Shown piece after piece: positions 33,833 to 43,307 of a stretch of DNA of 64,000 bases (position 1 is the first letter of the stretch; every line of letters begins with the position of its first letter). The notes below the pieces were generated by a model that did not search any database, had not been told where the DNA came from, and saw nothing but the letters and a program-made list of their open reading frames with translations. The stretch comes from Eutrophovita sp913057845 (GTDB taxonomy: Bacteria > Pseudomonadota > Gammaproteobacteria > Burkholderiales > Eutrophovitaceae): assembly GCA_963925895.1 (NCBI GenBank), contig CAWUVH010000007.1, positions 124,001 through 188,000 on the forward strand, written 5' to 3'. The position numbers were made by a program, and so were the translations under genes.

Positions 33833-34894
33833 ATGAGTGACCAAATATCTGATCTACGGCAGCACATTGATGCCATTGATGACTCGCTTTTGGACCTGCT
33901 GAATAAGCGTGCCGAAATTGCGCGGCAGGTAGGGGAGGCCAAAAAGCAGGGGGTCGTGTATCGCCCCGAGAGAGAGGCCCAAGTTCATCGCAGGCTCCAT
34001 GCGAAAAATAGTGGGCCTTTATCGAATGACACTATTTCTCATCTCTTTACAGAAGTCATTTCTTCGTGTCGTGCGCAGGAAGAACTCCTCACTGTTGCGT
34101 GCTTAGGCCCAGCAGGAACGTTCAGTGAAGAAGCCGTTCTAAAGCAATTTGGTTCACAGATAAAATTGATCTATTGCTCAACTATTGATGAGGTATTTAA
34201 ATCCGTTGGTTCAGATGTCGCAGCCTATGGAGTTGTCCCGTTAGAAAACTCCACTGAAGGCGCGATTAGTCGCACGCTTGATTTGCTCTTCGAGAGTCCA
34301 TTAAAGCTGTGTGGGGAGATCGGATTGCCTGTACGACATAATTTACTCAGCAAAGAAAAGCCTGAGAATATTGAAAAAATCTACTCGCACTCACAGAGTT
34401 TGTCACAATGTCAGAAGTGGCTAGGGCAGCATTTTCCATCCGCGCAGCTTATCCCGGTAGCAAGTAATGCTGCTGCCGCAAAATTGGTCGCCACAGAAGC
34501 TCGTTCCGCAGCGATTGCTGGACGCATTGCTGGAGAGCATTTCGGGTTGACGTTTATTCATTCGTCGATTGAGGATAAACCGGATAACACAACGCGGTTT
34601 GGTGTTGTTTCCAAGTCGGAGGTTGGGACATCGGGTAGTGATAAGACCTCAATAGTGCTCGCGGCCCAACATAAGCCGGGTGCAATTCTTGGTTTGCTTG
34701 AGCCCCTAGCTGAAAACGGTATCAGCATGACTCGTCTTGAATCCAGACCTTCGGGTTTAGGACTTTGGGAGTATATGTTCTTTATTGACTTGGAAGGTCA
34801 TAAGGATGATGAGGTCATGCAAGCGGCGTTGTCTGAAATTCAGTCTAAATCCGGATTTTTTAAAATACTTGGATCTTATCCTAAGACAGTTTAA
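33833..34894 (+). CDS. pheA: Chorismate mutase / prephenate dehydratase
   Basis: Bifunctional P-protein of phenylalanine synthesis, 353 residues. Residues about 1-85 form the AroQ mutase (LRQHIDAIDDSLLDLLNKRAEIARQVGEAKK), then the dehydratase (CLGPAGTFSEEAVL...VPLENSTEGAISRTLD...TTRFGVV), and the ACT domain from about 275 with ESRPSG, the phenylalanine-sensing motif. It starts 9 bases after serA. An operator leader is not seen. Confidence 0.97.
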   Translation: MSDQISDLRQHIDAIDDSLLDLLNKRAEIARQVGEAKKQGVVYRPEREAQVHRRLHAKNSGPLSNDTISHLFTEVISSCRAQEELLTVACLGPAGTFSEEAVLKQFGSQIKLIYCSTIDEVFKSVGSDVAAYGVVPLENSTEGAISRTLDLLFESPLKLCGEIGLPVRHNLLSKEKPENIEKIYSHSQSLSQCQKWLGQHFPSAQLIPVASNAAAAKLVATEARSAAIAGRIAGEHFGLTFIHSSIEDKPDNTTRFGVVSKSEVGTSGSDKTSIVLAAQHKPGAILGLLEPLAENGISMTRLESRPSGLGLWEYMFFIDLEGHKDDEVMQAALSEIQSKSGFFKILGSYPKTV

Positions 34895-34919
34895 ACCTTG
34901 GGCCATATCGTTTAATCCC

Positions 34920-36029
34920 ATGACAAAATATCCTCCGCCTCTAGATTGTGTTCGTACTATTGCTCCTTACCAGCCGGGTAAGCCTATAGACGAGCTTGCA
35001 AGAGAGTTCTCTCTTGACCCCTCTGCGATCGTTAAGTTGGCGTCGAATGAGAATCCGTTGGGTTGTAGTAAATCTGTTATCGAAGCTCTTGGTAAGGAGT
35101 TAGAGGAGGTGGCACGCTATCCGGATGGTAGTGGCTTTGAACTCAAGCGGCACTTAAGCGCAAAATTGGACATTCCTCCCGACTATTTGATTCTGGGTAA
35201 TGGATCGAATGACGTCCTTGAGATTGCTTCTATTGCCTTCTTGGATCGAGAGCGCTCGGCGGTTTACTCGGAGTATTGTTTTGTAGTCAATAAACTTGCT
35301 ACGCAAAGTCGTGCTGCTCATGGCATTGAAGTGCCTGCAACCAATTATGGTCATGATCTTGCTCGAATGCTGGATGCTATTCAGGAGAATACCTGTGTTA
35401 TTTTTATCTCAAACCCAAATAACCCGACAGGCACATTTCTCTCGCCTCGGGACATACTTGATTTCATAGAACAAGTCCCAGAACATATTTTAATTATTCT
35501 CGATGAGGCTTACTACGAGTATTTACCTTCAGAGCTCCAGTCGGAAAGCGTCAGCTGGGTAAAGCGTTTTCCGAATCTTCTTGTAACGCGTACATTTTCA
35601 AAAATATACGGATTGGCGTCTCTTAGAGTCGGTTACGGGATCACTAACCCCAGTGTCGCCGAAATATTGAATCGAGTTCGTCAGCCTTTTAACGTCAATA
35701 GTTATGGTTTGGCCGCTGCGAGTGCTTCGTTACTGGATGACGAGTTTGTTCGAGAGTCAGTACGAATGAATAATCTTGGTATGCAGCAATTTGTGTCTCT
35801 TGCTGAAAGATTGGGGCTAGCGTTTATCCCGTCCCGTGGTAATTTTTTGACGTTTGAGTTTGGGCAACAAGGGACAGAGATTTATCAACGGCTTCTTAGC
35901 CGTGGAGTTATTGTCAGGCCGCTTGCAGGCTACGGTCTCCCTAATCATCTAAGAGTGAGCATTGGTTCAACGGAAGAAAATGAACGATTTTGCGAAGCGC
36001 TCGAAGCTGTTCTTAGCGAAAATCGCTAG
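34920..36029 (+). CDS. hisC: Histidinol-phosphate aminotransferase
   Basis: PLP aminotransferase of 369 residues. In this operon it probably serves tyrosine and phenylalanine synthesis as well as histidine. LASNENPLGCS, NGSNDVLE, FISNPNNPTGTFL, ILDEAYYEYL and TFSKIYGLASLRVGYG (PLP Lys) are visible. ATG 34920 gives the family length; the frame extends further upstream but overlaps pheA. Confidence 0.95.
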   Translation: MTKYPPPLDCVRTIAPYQPGKPIDELAREFSLDPSAIVKLASNENPLGCSKSVIEALGKELEEVARYPDGSGFELKRHLSAKLDIPPDYLILGNGSNDVLEIASIAFLDRERSAVYSEYCFVVNKLATQSRAAHGIEVPATNYGHDLARMLDAIQENTCVIFISNPNNPTGTFLSPRDILDFIEQVPEHILIILDEAYYEYLPSELQSESVSWVKRFPNLLVTRTFSKIYGLASLRVGYGITNPSVAEILNRVRQPFNVNSYGLAAASASLLDDEFVRESVRMNNLGMQQFVSLAERLGLAFIPSRGNFLTFEFGQQGTEIYQRLLSRGVIVRPLAGYGLPNHLRVSIGSTEENERFCEALEAVLSENR

Positions 36030-36044
36030 CAGGGAGGTACGATT

Positions 36045-36920
36045 ATGGAAAAATTTTACCTGGAACAACTCACAATCATAGGCGTCGGGTTGATCGGAGG
36101 TTCTGTAGCATCGCGGTTAAAGCGCAATAGCTCGGTAGGGAAGGTCGTTGGAGTGGGCCGCAGTCAAAAAAATATGGCTTATGCGCTTGAGGCAGACTTA
36201 ATCGATGAGGTGGCTACGGATATTCGCTCGGCGGTCGCGAACGCGAGCATGGTGTTAGTCGCCGTACCAGTAAAACAAGTCGAATCAGTCTTGCATGAAA
36301 TTAAATTGAGCACCAATGCGCATGTCATCATAACGGACGTTGGTAGCACCAAGGGTGACTTCACGCGAATGGTGGAGAAGGTCATTCCTGAACGAGCCGA
36401 GTTCGTCGTTCCTGGGCACCCTATAGCTGGGTCCGAAAAAGCGGGAGCCCCGGCTGCTGATGAAAATTTATTCGTAGGAAAAAATGTAGTTTTATGCCCT
36501 TTATCGCAAACTCGCGCTTCAGCCTTAAGTGCCGTTAGAGAAATGTGGCAATCCTGTGGTGCTCATGTGAGCACGATGTCTGAAGATAAGCACGATAAGA
36601 TTTTTTCTGCAGTCAGTCATTTGCCTCATGTGGTTTCTTATGCTTTAGTTGAAATGATGAATCGCAGAGCTGACTCTGCAGAATTGTTTGATTTTGCGGC
36701 AGGCGGATTTCGCGATTTTTCTCGTATTGCGGGAAGCTCTTCTGAAATGTGGGTCGATATTTGTCGGGCTAATAATGAGCATATTGTCAAAGACGTTGAA
36801 TCATTCATCGCAAGTCTTGAGACTATTCGTGAATTATTGAAATCAGGGAATTATGGAGCGCTACAACGGATATTTGCTGCTGCTGCCGTCGCTCGTAATA
36901 ACTGGGCCTCCAAACAATGA
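36045..36920 (+). CDS. tyrA: Prephenate dehydrogenase
   Basis: Oxidative decarboxylation of prephenate to 4-hydroxyphenylpyruvate for tyrosine. 291 residues. NAD-binding GVGLIGGSVASRLKR, TDVGSTKG, PGHPIAGSEKAG, the catalytic His in SHLPHVVSYAL, and GGFRDFSRIAGSS. It is monofunctional, without mutase or ACT domain. GGAGG lies before the ATG, and the stop overlaps the aroA start by four bases (ATGA). Confidence 0.96.
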   Translation: MEKFYLEQLTIIGVGLIGGSVASRLKRNSSVGKVVGVGRSQKNMAYALEADLIDEVATDIRSAVANASMVLVAVPVKQVESVLHEIKLSTNAHVIITDVGSTKGDFTRMVEKVIPERAEFVVPGHPIAGSEKAGAPAADENLFVGKNVVLCPLSQTRASALSAVREMWQSCGAHVSTMSEDKHDKIFSAVSHLPHVVSYALVEMMNRRADSAELFDFAAGGFRDFSRIAGSSSEMWVDICRANNEHIVKDVESFIASLETIRELLKSGNYGALQRIFAAAAVARNNWASKQ

Positions 36921-38893
36921 TTCTTTCTCGGGATGACCAAAAGATCGTTCTGGGAGCCCCTTATGGTGCTGGTGGGGCTGTCACAATTCCGGGTTCAAAG
37001 AGCATTTCGAATCGTGCACTTATTCTAGCTGCACTTTCAACCGGGGTTACCGAGATAAAGGGTTTGCTTCATTCTGACGATACGCTGGTCATGATCGATG
37101 CCCTGCGCACCTTAGGCCTAACGATCACCGTTGTGGGTGACGTGACGAGCGTAACAGGATGTGGTGGTGTGTTCCCTAATCAATTGGCTGACCTGTTCTT
37201 GGGCAATGCGGGCACTGCGGTGAGATCTTTGGTGCCTGTGCTTGCGCTTGGGCAAGGTGAATACGATATTCGCGGTGTACCCCGAATGCATGAACGACCC
37301 ATTGGGGATTTGGTTGACGCGCTAACGTGTATCGGAGCCAATATCAGCCATGAGGACCAAAAGGGTTTTTTACCGCTTAAAATAAAAAAAAGTGACGCGC
37401 TAAAAGTTGATGCGCCTATAGAGGTGCGGGGTGATGTCTCAAGTCAATTCCTGTCTGGTCTATTGTTGGCGCTTCCTTTATTGGGTGAGCCTGTTGCAAT
37501 AAAAATTACAGGCATATTAGTATCTAAACCATACGTTCAAATTACATTAGACCTTATGAGGTTGTTTGGCGTTAAGGTGAGGAACGTTGATTGGGCAGAG
37601 TTTCATATTGAAGGAAACCAAGCCTACTGTACCCCCAGTTTTATGGAGGTTGAGGGTGACGCAAGCAGTGCCTCTTATTTTTTTGCCGCAGGTCTTCTTG
37701 GAGGAGGACCAGTTATTGTTGGAAACGTTCCGCAACATAGTATTCAAGGAGATATTCAATTTTTGGATATCTTGAGTCAAATTGGTGCTGACGTGACTTG
37801 GGCCGACCAAAGCGTATCTGTGTCAATGCCAAAAAATAATCGTGTTAAAGCGTTTAATTTGGACTTGAACCATATTCCAGACGCAGCCATGACGCTTGCA
37901 GTGATCGCGCTATTCGCAGACGGACCTTGTCAATTAAGGAACATTGAGAATTGGCGCGTTAAAGAGACCGACCGGTTGTCAGCCATGGCAACAGAGCTTA
38001 GAAAACTTGGGGCGACTGTAAATGAAGGCGTGGGAAGTTTGGAAATTGAACCACCGTTGTTGCTGACGGATGGTGTTTGTATCGATACATATGATGATCA
38101 CCGTATGGCTATGTGCTTCTCGCTTGTTTGCCTTGCTGGGCTGAACATCACAATTAACGACCCGATGTGCGTTAACAAAACTTTCCCAAATTATTTTGAT
38201 ATTTTAGAAACAGTGCTCCAAGCACCAGTGATTACGATTGATGGCCCTAGTGGATCGGGTAAAGGTACGGTTGCGAAGCAAGTCGCCGAGAGGTTAGGTT
38301 TTTCGTACCTAGATAGCGGTGCGTTATATCGAGGCATTGGGCTATGTTATTTGACTAGTGGTGCAGATCTCAATCTTGACGATCAAGACTCTGTCGAGAC
38401 CTTTCTTAGCGGAATTAGTCTGGAATTCTTTGGTGGACTGTTGTTTGTTAATGGTGAGGACGCGTCACAACGTATCAGAGATGAAGAGGTTTCTATGGCA
38501 GCGAGTAAGGTTGCTAAAAGTGAGACCGTTAGAAGTCAGTTGTACCGTATTCAAAGGGATGTTCGTCGTGCACCAGGGTTGGTAGCCGATGGTCGAGACA
38601 TGGGAACGACGGTATTTCCTGATGCGGAGTTGAAAATTTTCCTCACGGCGTCTTTAGAGGAGCGAGCAAGAAGGCGTTTTCTGCAGTTGGTGGAAAGTAA
38701 TAGGCGTGTTAAAATCGAGGGTCTTGTCGCTGAGATGGAGAAAAGAGATGCTGACGATGGTTCTCGAAGCTCATCTCCGATGCGTCAAGCAAAGTCCGCT
38801 ATTGAGCTTGATAGCACAGGCAAGAGTGTCGACGAAGTTGTTCAAGCTGTCGAAAGTAGGTATCGAGAAGCTGTTCATGGGTCGACGGTCTGA
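36917..38893 (+). CDS. Fused EPSP synthase - cytidylate kinase
   Basis: A 658-residue protein joining aroA and cmk. Residues about 1-430 are 5-enolpyruvylshikimate-3-phosphate synthase: GSKSISNRALILAALS, LFLGNAGTAVRSL, DVSSQFLSGLLLALP, NWRVKETDRL and DDHRMAMCFSL. Residues about 435-658 are CMP kinase: ITIDGPSGSGKGTVAKQVAERLGFSYLDSGALYR and VADGRDMGTTVFPDA. The linker between the domains is only a few residues (around LQAPVITID). Where these genes are separate they are adjacent, so the fusion is easily explained. The ATG overlaps the tyrA stop. The next gene is rpsA, as usual after cmk. Confidence 0.95.
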   Translation: MILSRDDQKIVLGAPYGAGGAVTIPGSKSISNRALILAALSTGVTEIKGLLHSDDTLVMIDALRTLGLTITVVGDVTSVTGCGGVFPNQLADLFLGNAGTAVRSLVPVLALGQGEYDIRGVPRMHERPIGDLVDALTCIGANISHEDQKGFLPLKIKKSDALKVDAPIEVRGDVSSQFLSGLLLALPLLGEPVAIKITGILVSKPYVQITLDLMRLFGVKVRNVDWAEFHIEGNQAYCTPSFMEVEGDASSASYFFAAGLLGGGPVIVGNVPQHSIQGDIQFLDILSQIGADVTWADQSVSVSMPKNNRVKAFNLDLNHIPDAAMTLAVIALFADGPCQLRNIENWRVKETDRLSAMATELRKLGATVNEGVGSLEIEPPLLLTDGVCIDTYDDHRMAMCFSLVCLAGLNITINDPMCVNKTFPNYFDILETVLQAPVITIDGPSGSGKGTVAKQVAERLGFSYLDSGALYRGIGLCYLTSGADLNLDDQDSVETFLSGISLEFFGGLLFVNGEDASQRIRDEEVSMAASKVAKSETVRSQLYRIQRDVRRAPGLVADGRDMGTTVFPDAELKIFLTASLEERARRRFLQLVESNRRVKIEGLVAEMEKRDADDGSRSSSPMRQAKSAIELDSTGKSVDEVVQAVESRYREAVHGSTV

Positions 38894-38989
38894 TTGTGTC
38901 AGATTTGCTTAATATGCATTTTTTTTAACTTTAATCGAGAGAATCTAACTGCCTATTTGTTGAGTTAACGTTCTCCAAAAAATTATTAT

Positions 38990-40693
38990 ATGACAACCAC
39001 TGATATTGAAAGTCCAGTAGCCGAGAGTTTTGCAGCAATGTTTGAAGAGAGTTTGCTGCGCCAAGAAATGCGTGCTGGCGAGGTAATAACCGCTGAAGTC
39101 ACGCGAATCGATCATAATTTTGTTGTAGTCAATGCGGGATTGAAGTCAGAGAGTTATATCGCGCTTGAAGAGTTCAAAGATGATAAGGGAGTGCTTGAGG
39201 TACAACCCGGCGATTATGTGTCGGTGGCTATTGAGTCAATTGAGGATGGGTACGGTGAGACCAAATTGTCGCGTGAAAAAGCCAAAAAAATGGCCGCGTG
39301 GTTGGGTCTAGAAAAGGCAATGGAAGAGGGTGCGATTGTAGAAGGTTTTGTGTCGGGTCGTGTTAAGGGCGGACTTACCGTTACGCTTGATAGCATTCGC
39401 GCATTTTTACCGGGATCGCTAGTCGATGTTCGACCAGTTAAGGATACAACGCCTTACGAAGAAAAAACGCTTGAATTTAAAGTAATAAAACTAGATCGAC
39501 GTCGGAATAATGTTGTAGTTTCTCGACGTGCGGTGTTAGAAGACAGTCTCGGAGAAGAGCGTCAAAAAATCCTTGAGAGTCTCGAGGAAGGTGCAGTGGT
39601 TAAGGGAATTGTTAAAAACATTACTGACTATGGTGCATTCGTTGATCTTGGTGGCATAGACGGCTTGCTACATATTACTGATTTGGCATGGCGTAGAGTC
39701 AAGCATCCTTCAGAGGTCGTGAATATTGGTGATGAATTAGAATGTAGAGTGCTTAAATTTGATCAAGAAAAGAGTCGTGTCTCACTTGGTTTAAAACAAT
39801 TGGGCGAAGATCCTTGGACTGGACTATCAAGAAGGCTGCCTAAGACGACCAGATTACATGGAAAAATATCCAACTTGACCGATTACGGTGCATTTGTTGA
39901 GATCGAACCCGGTATTGAAGGGCTCGTGCACGTATCTGAAATGGACTGGACGAACAAGAATGTGCATCCAGCTAAAATAGTACAGTTGGGTGATGAAGTG
40001 GAAGTAATGATTCTTGAGATTGATGAGGATCGACGTCGTATTTCACTTGGAATGAAACAATGCACACCAAATCCTTGGGATGAGTTCGCTGCTACTGCCG
40101 TGAAAGGTGATCGCGTAAAAGGGTCAATTAAATCCATAACAGATTTTGGCATCTTCATTGGTCTGCCTGGTGGTATTGATGGATTGGTTCACACATCAGA
40201 TCTGTCTTGGACAGAATCAGGAGAGGATGCTGTACGGAATTACAAAAAAGGAGATGAGGTCGAGGCTATTATCTTATTAATAGATGTTGACCGCGAACGG
40301 ATTTCCCTTGGTGTGAAACAGCTGGAAGCAGATCCTCTTGGTAATGTTGTTTCTGATTATGAAAAAGGCTCTAGCCTAGAGGGCACTGTAAAGTCTGTGG
40401 ATGCCAAAGGGCTGGTCATTGACCTTGGTGACGATGTCGAGGGATACATTAAGAGTTCAGATTTGTCTCGAGACAAGAGTGCATCAACTGATGCTTTTGC
40501 GGTCGGCCAAACGGTGCAGGCTATGGTCAGTTCTGTCGATCGTAAGACGCGCGTGGTTAATCTATCAATTAAAGCTAAAGATGCGGCGGAAGAAGCAGCT
40601 GCAATTAAAAAGCACACAAAGGACAGTGAAGTACAAAACGCTGGCACAACTAATCTCGGAGCTTTGCTTAAGGCGAAAATGGAGAATAACTAG
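38990..40693 (+). CDS. rpsA: 30S ribosomal protein S1
   Basis: Brings mRNAs to the ribosome. 567 residues with six S1 repeats; the copies start at about [59 protein letters not shown] and [12 protein letters not shown]. No Shine-Dalgarno sequence precedes ATG 38990; the leader is A/T-rich, as is known for rpsA, which is translated by S1-dependent autocontrolled initiation. Confidence 0.97.
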   Translation: MTTTDIESPVAESFAAMFEESLLRQEMRAGEVITAEVTRIDHNFVVVNAGLKSESYIALEEFKDDKGVLEVQPGDYVSVAIESIEDGYGETKLSREKAKKMAAWLGLEKAMEEGAIVEGFVSGRVKGGLTVTLDSIRAFLPGSLVDVRPVKDTTPYEEKTLEFKVIKLDRRRNNVVVSRRAVLEDSLGEERQKILESLEEGAVVKGIVKNITDYGAFVDLGGIDGLLHITDLAWRRVKHPSEVVNIGDELECRVLKFDQEKSRVSLGLKQLGEDPWTGLSRRLPKTTRLHGKISNLTDYGAFVEIEPGIEGLVHVSEMDWTNKNVHPAKIVQLGDEVEVMILEIDEDRRRISLGMKQCTPNPWDEFAATAVKGDRVKGSIKSITDFGIFIGLPGGIDGLVHTSDLSWTESGEDAVRNYKKGDEVEAIILLIDVDRERISLGVKQLEADPLGNVVSDYEKGSSLEGTVKSVDAKGLVIDLGDDVEGYIKSSDLSRDKSASTDAFAVGQTVQAMVSSVDRKTRVVNLSIKAKDAAEEAAAIKKHTKDSEVQNAGTTNLGALLKAKMENN

Positions 40694-40732
40694 ACACTAG
40701 TTAAATATAAGTGTTTCGAGGGTGACGTTTTT

Positions 40733-41023
40733 ATGACAAAGTCTGAGCTTATTAGTCGATTGGTAGAAAGACTACCTGCATTTAAAGAAGACGATGTAAC
40801 GTTTTCGGTGGGTTTGCTATTGGAGGCGATACGCTCAACTTTGGAAAAAGGCCAACGCGCTGAAATAAGGGGATTCGGTAGTTTTGCTTTAAATTATAGG
40901 CCGCCTCGAAATGGGAGAAACCCTAAAAGTGGTGAACAAGTTTCTGTGCCACCAAAGTACGTGCCACATTTTAAGCCCGGCAAAGAGCTTAAGGATAGAG
41001 TGAATGCTCGGTCGGGAATGTGA
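40733..41023 (+). CDS. ihfB: Integration host factor beta subunit
   Basis: DNA-bending nucleoid protein of 96 residues. [44 protein letters not shown] (the DNA-inserting arm and Pro), and [14 protein letters not shown] are diagnostic of HimD. Follows rpsA by about 40 bases, as in most gammaproteobacteria, and precedes a strong terminator. Confidence 0.97.
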   Translation: MTKSELISRLVERLPAFKEDDVTFSVGLLLEAIRSTLEKGQRAEIRGFGSFALNYRPPRNGRNPKSGEQVSVPPKYVPHFKPGKELKDRVNARSGM

Positions 41024-41074
41024 GTGCGAAACTTTTGATGGGGCGGATTTGTCACTGTTAAAGTAGATTTAAAG

Positions 41075-41106
41075 AGCGATCGGGGTTTTCTCGATCGCTT
41101 TTTTTT
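41075..41106 (+). terminator. Intrinsic terminator after ihfB
   Basis: Eight-base arms AGCGATCG / CGATCGCT (41075-41082 and 41092-41099), then eight T. It separates the amino-acid/rpsA/ihfB transcript from lapA. Confidence 0.9.
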
Positions 41107-41150
41107 GTGCTTTATAACTTAGTTAACTAAATAAGAAGAGATGGTGCAAC

Positions 41151-41369
41151 ATGTTTAGATTTGTATCTGGCTTATTTAAGCTAATCCTTTTTGCTTTGAT
41201 TTTGGTCTTTGCCATCTACAATTTCGACGTCGTTACACTGCGTTTTGCTAACGTATATGAGTTTACTTTGCCACTAGCAGTGGTTGTTTTTTTGGTTTTT
41301 GTTTTGGGCTTGGCTTTGGGAACTACGATGACTTGGTTTAGTAGATCAACTATTAAGAAGCACCCTTAG
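41151..41369 (+). CDS. lapA: Lipopolysaccharide assembly protein A
   Basis: A 72-residue inner-membrane protein (DUF1049) with two hydrophobic segments, LFALILVFAIYNFDVVTLRFA and a second around VVVFLVFVLGLALG. The LapA-LapB pair controls LpxC turnover through FtsH. RBS GAAGAGA before the ATG. 17 bases before lapB. Confidence 0.9.
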   Translation: MFRFVSGLFKLILFALILVFAIYNFDVVTLRFANVYEFTLPLAVVVFLVFVLGLALGTTMTWFSRSTIKKHP

Positions 41370-41386
41370 CGTTGTAGGAATACTCG

Positions 41387-42556
41387 ATGGATTTTGAAAA
41401 CTGGTGGTTACTCTCATTCCCGTTATTTTTTTTACTGGGATGGCTCGCGGCTAAGATAGACGTTAAGCAGCTTGTGAGCGAGACAAGACGAATTCCATCG
41501 ACATATATTGAAGGGTTAAACTTTTTACTAAATGAAGAAAAAGATAAGGCAATAGAAGTTTTAGTTAAACTCTCTCTTGCAGAACCAGATTCGATTGAGT
41601 TGCAGTTTGCTGTTGGTGTCCTGTTCCGCGATAAAGGTGAGATGCAACGTGCGTTAGCGATACATCAAGGTCTTCTCGATAGACCTGATCTTACAGGCGT
41701 CCAAAGAAATAGAGCGGTTCTATCCGTGGGTCAAGATTTTTTCAAATCAGGCTTGTATGACCGCGCCGAGGACTTTCTTAAGCGTGTTGGCGGCAAAGAA
41801 CATGTGCCCGAAGCGTTGAGGATTCTGACGGATCTTTACGTGAACCAAAATGAATGGATGCTTGCTATAGAGGTGGCACGAAAATTACAAGAAACGACGG
41901 GTGAGTCTAAAAATTCTGAGATTGCACATTTTATGGTTGAAATTGCATTGAGTTATTGCGAGAAGGAAGACCATAATCAAGCTCTAGAGTGGCTCTATAA
42001 CGCAATAGACGAAAATCCGGTAGCCCCCAGACCTAGAGTCGTTCTAGGCGACATACTCAAGGCGCAAGGACGTTATCGTGAGGCCATTCATGAGTGGAGT
42101 AAGTTAGAGCACTTTGCTGTAGGTTATATGGGGCTTGTCTCGGACTCATTGATCGAGTGCCATTATAAGTTGGGAACTCAAAACCAGTGTTTGGGAAACT
42201 TTAAAAAAATTATCGAATTTGCCCCTAATCATGACTTGTTAGTGCGTACTTATAAACTGAGTGTCGAGTTAGAGGGGCACGAAGCTGCACGCGACTTAGC
42301 TCGAACATTCTTGAAACAAACATTAGATGTTACTTGGGCTATTCCAATTCTTGACTTAATAAAAAACGATGCAGATGATACCTTTCTTGAAGACGTTAAT
42401 CTGCTCATTGAGGTGACAGAACAGCATCGTCAAGATTCAGGCAATGTTTGTGATAGTTGTGGGTTTCGCGCTCAAGTGCACTACTGGCGGTGCCCGGCGT
42501 GCAGACTCTTGGACACCTATGTGCCTTCAACGATTCAAGTGGGAGAAAAGTCGTGA
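41387..42556 (+). CDS. lapB: Lipopolysaccharide assembly protein B
   Basis: A 389-residue protein with one N-terminal membrane anchor (WLLSFPLFFLLGWLAA), about nine TPR repeats and a C-terminal rubredoxin-like zinc ribbon (CDSCGFRAQVHYWRCPACRLLD). It adapts LpxC for FtsH degradation and balances LPS synthesis. It overlaps pyrF by four bases (GTGA). Confidence 0.95.
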   Translation: MDFENWWLLSFPLFFLLGWLAAKIDVKQLVSETRRIPSTYIEGLNFLLNEEKDKAIEVLVKLSLAEPDSIELQFAVGVLFRDKGEMQRALAIHQGLLDRPDLTGVQRNRAVLSVGQDFFKSGLYDRAEDFLKRVGGKEHVPEALRILTDLYVNQNEWMLAIEVARKLQETTGESKNSEIAHFMVEIALSYCEKEDHNQALEWLYNAIDENPVAPRPRVVLGDILKAQGRYREAIHEWSKLEHFAVGYMGLVSDSLIECHYKLGTQNQCLGNFKKIIEFAPNHDLLVRTYKLSVELEGHEAARDLARTFLKQTLDVTWAIPILDLIKNDADDTFLEDVNLLIEVTEQHRQDSGNVCDSCGFRAQVHYWRCPACRLLDTYVPSTIQVGEKS

Positions 42557-43263
42557 AATCAAAAGTTATCGTTGCATTAGATTTTTCAAATGAGAATCAT
42601 CTGATGAGCTTTGTCGATCGTGTTAGTCCCGAACTCTGTGGACTTAAGGTCGGTAAAGAACTTTTCACATCTTTCGGCCCTCGGCCTGTAGAAATGTTAG
42701 TCGAGAAGGGTTTTTCTGTATTCTTAGATCTCAAATATCACGATATTCCAAACACAGTCGAGCGAGCTTGTGCCGCCGCTCGAGATCTTGGTGTTTGGAT
42801 GGTCAATGTACACGCCTTAGGCGGAGCAGAAATGATTCAGGCTGCAAGAAGTGGACTTGGAAATGCGCCTAACCGTTCTTTGCTCACCGCTGTAACTATA
42901 TTGACCTCAATGGATGCGGCAAGTCTGAGCGCCATTGGTTTTCATCAGGAACCTGCGGAAATGGTGATGCGGTTGGCACAGTTAGCTCAAAAATCTGGAG
43001 CAGATGGAGTCGTCTGTTCGGCTAACGAGGCTAAGGAACTGAATGCAAGGTTTGGCGACGATTTTATCAAGGTAACACCAGGTATTCGCCCACCTGGAGC
43101 CGCCTCTCATGATCAGAAACGGGTAATGACACCTTCTGAAGCGATAAAACAAGGTGCTGATTATCTTGTAATTGGTCGACCAATCACGCAAGCGCTAGAT
43201 CCAGTCAGTGTATTAACCTCAGTCATGCAAGAAATAGAAAATAGCGTAAATTTTGATGTATAA
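42553..43263 (+). CDS. pyrF: Orotidine 5'-phosphate decarboxylase
   Basis: Makes UMP from OMP. 236 residues. KVIVALDFSNE, CGLKVGKELFTSFG, FLDLKYHDIPNTV (catalytic Lys and Asp), and TPGIRPPGA followed by VIGRPIT. I chose GTG 42553, which overlaps the lapB stop; a longer upstream frame reads into lapB. lapB-pyrF is a conserved order. Confidence 0.96.
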   Translation: MKSKVIVALDFSNENHLMSFVDRVSPELCGLKVGKELFTSFGPRPVEMLVEKGFSVFLDLKYHDIPNTVERACAAARDLGVWMVNVHALGGAEMIQAARSGLGNAPNRSLLTAVTILTSMDAASLSAIGFHQEPAEMVMRLAQLAQKSGADGVVCSANEAKELNARFGDDFIKVTPGIRPPGAASHDQKRVMTPSEAIKQGADYLVIGRPITQALDPVSVLTSVMQEIENSVNFDV

Positions 43264-43307
43264 AAAACCGAGTACACTTCCTGTTTGGGTGTGTAGGCTC
43301 GATTGTT

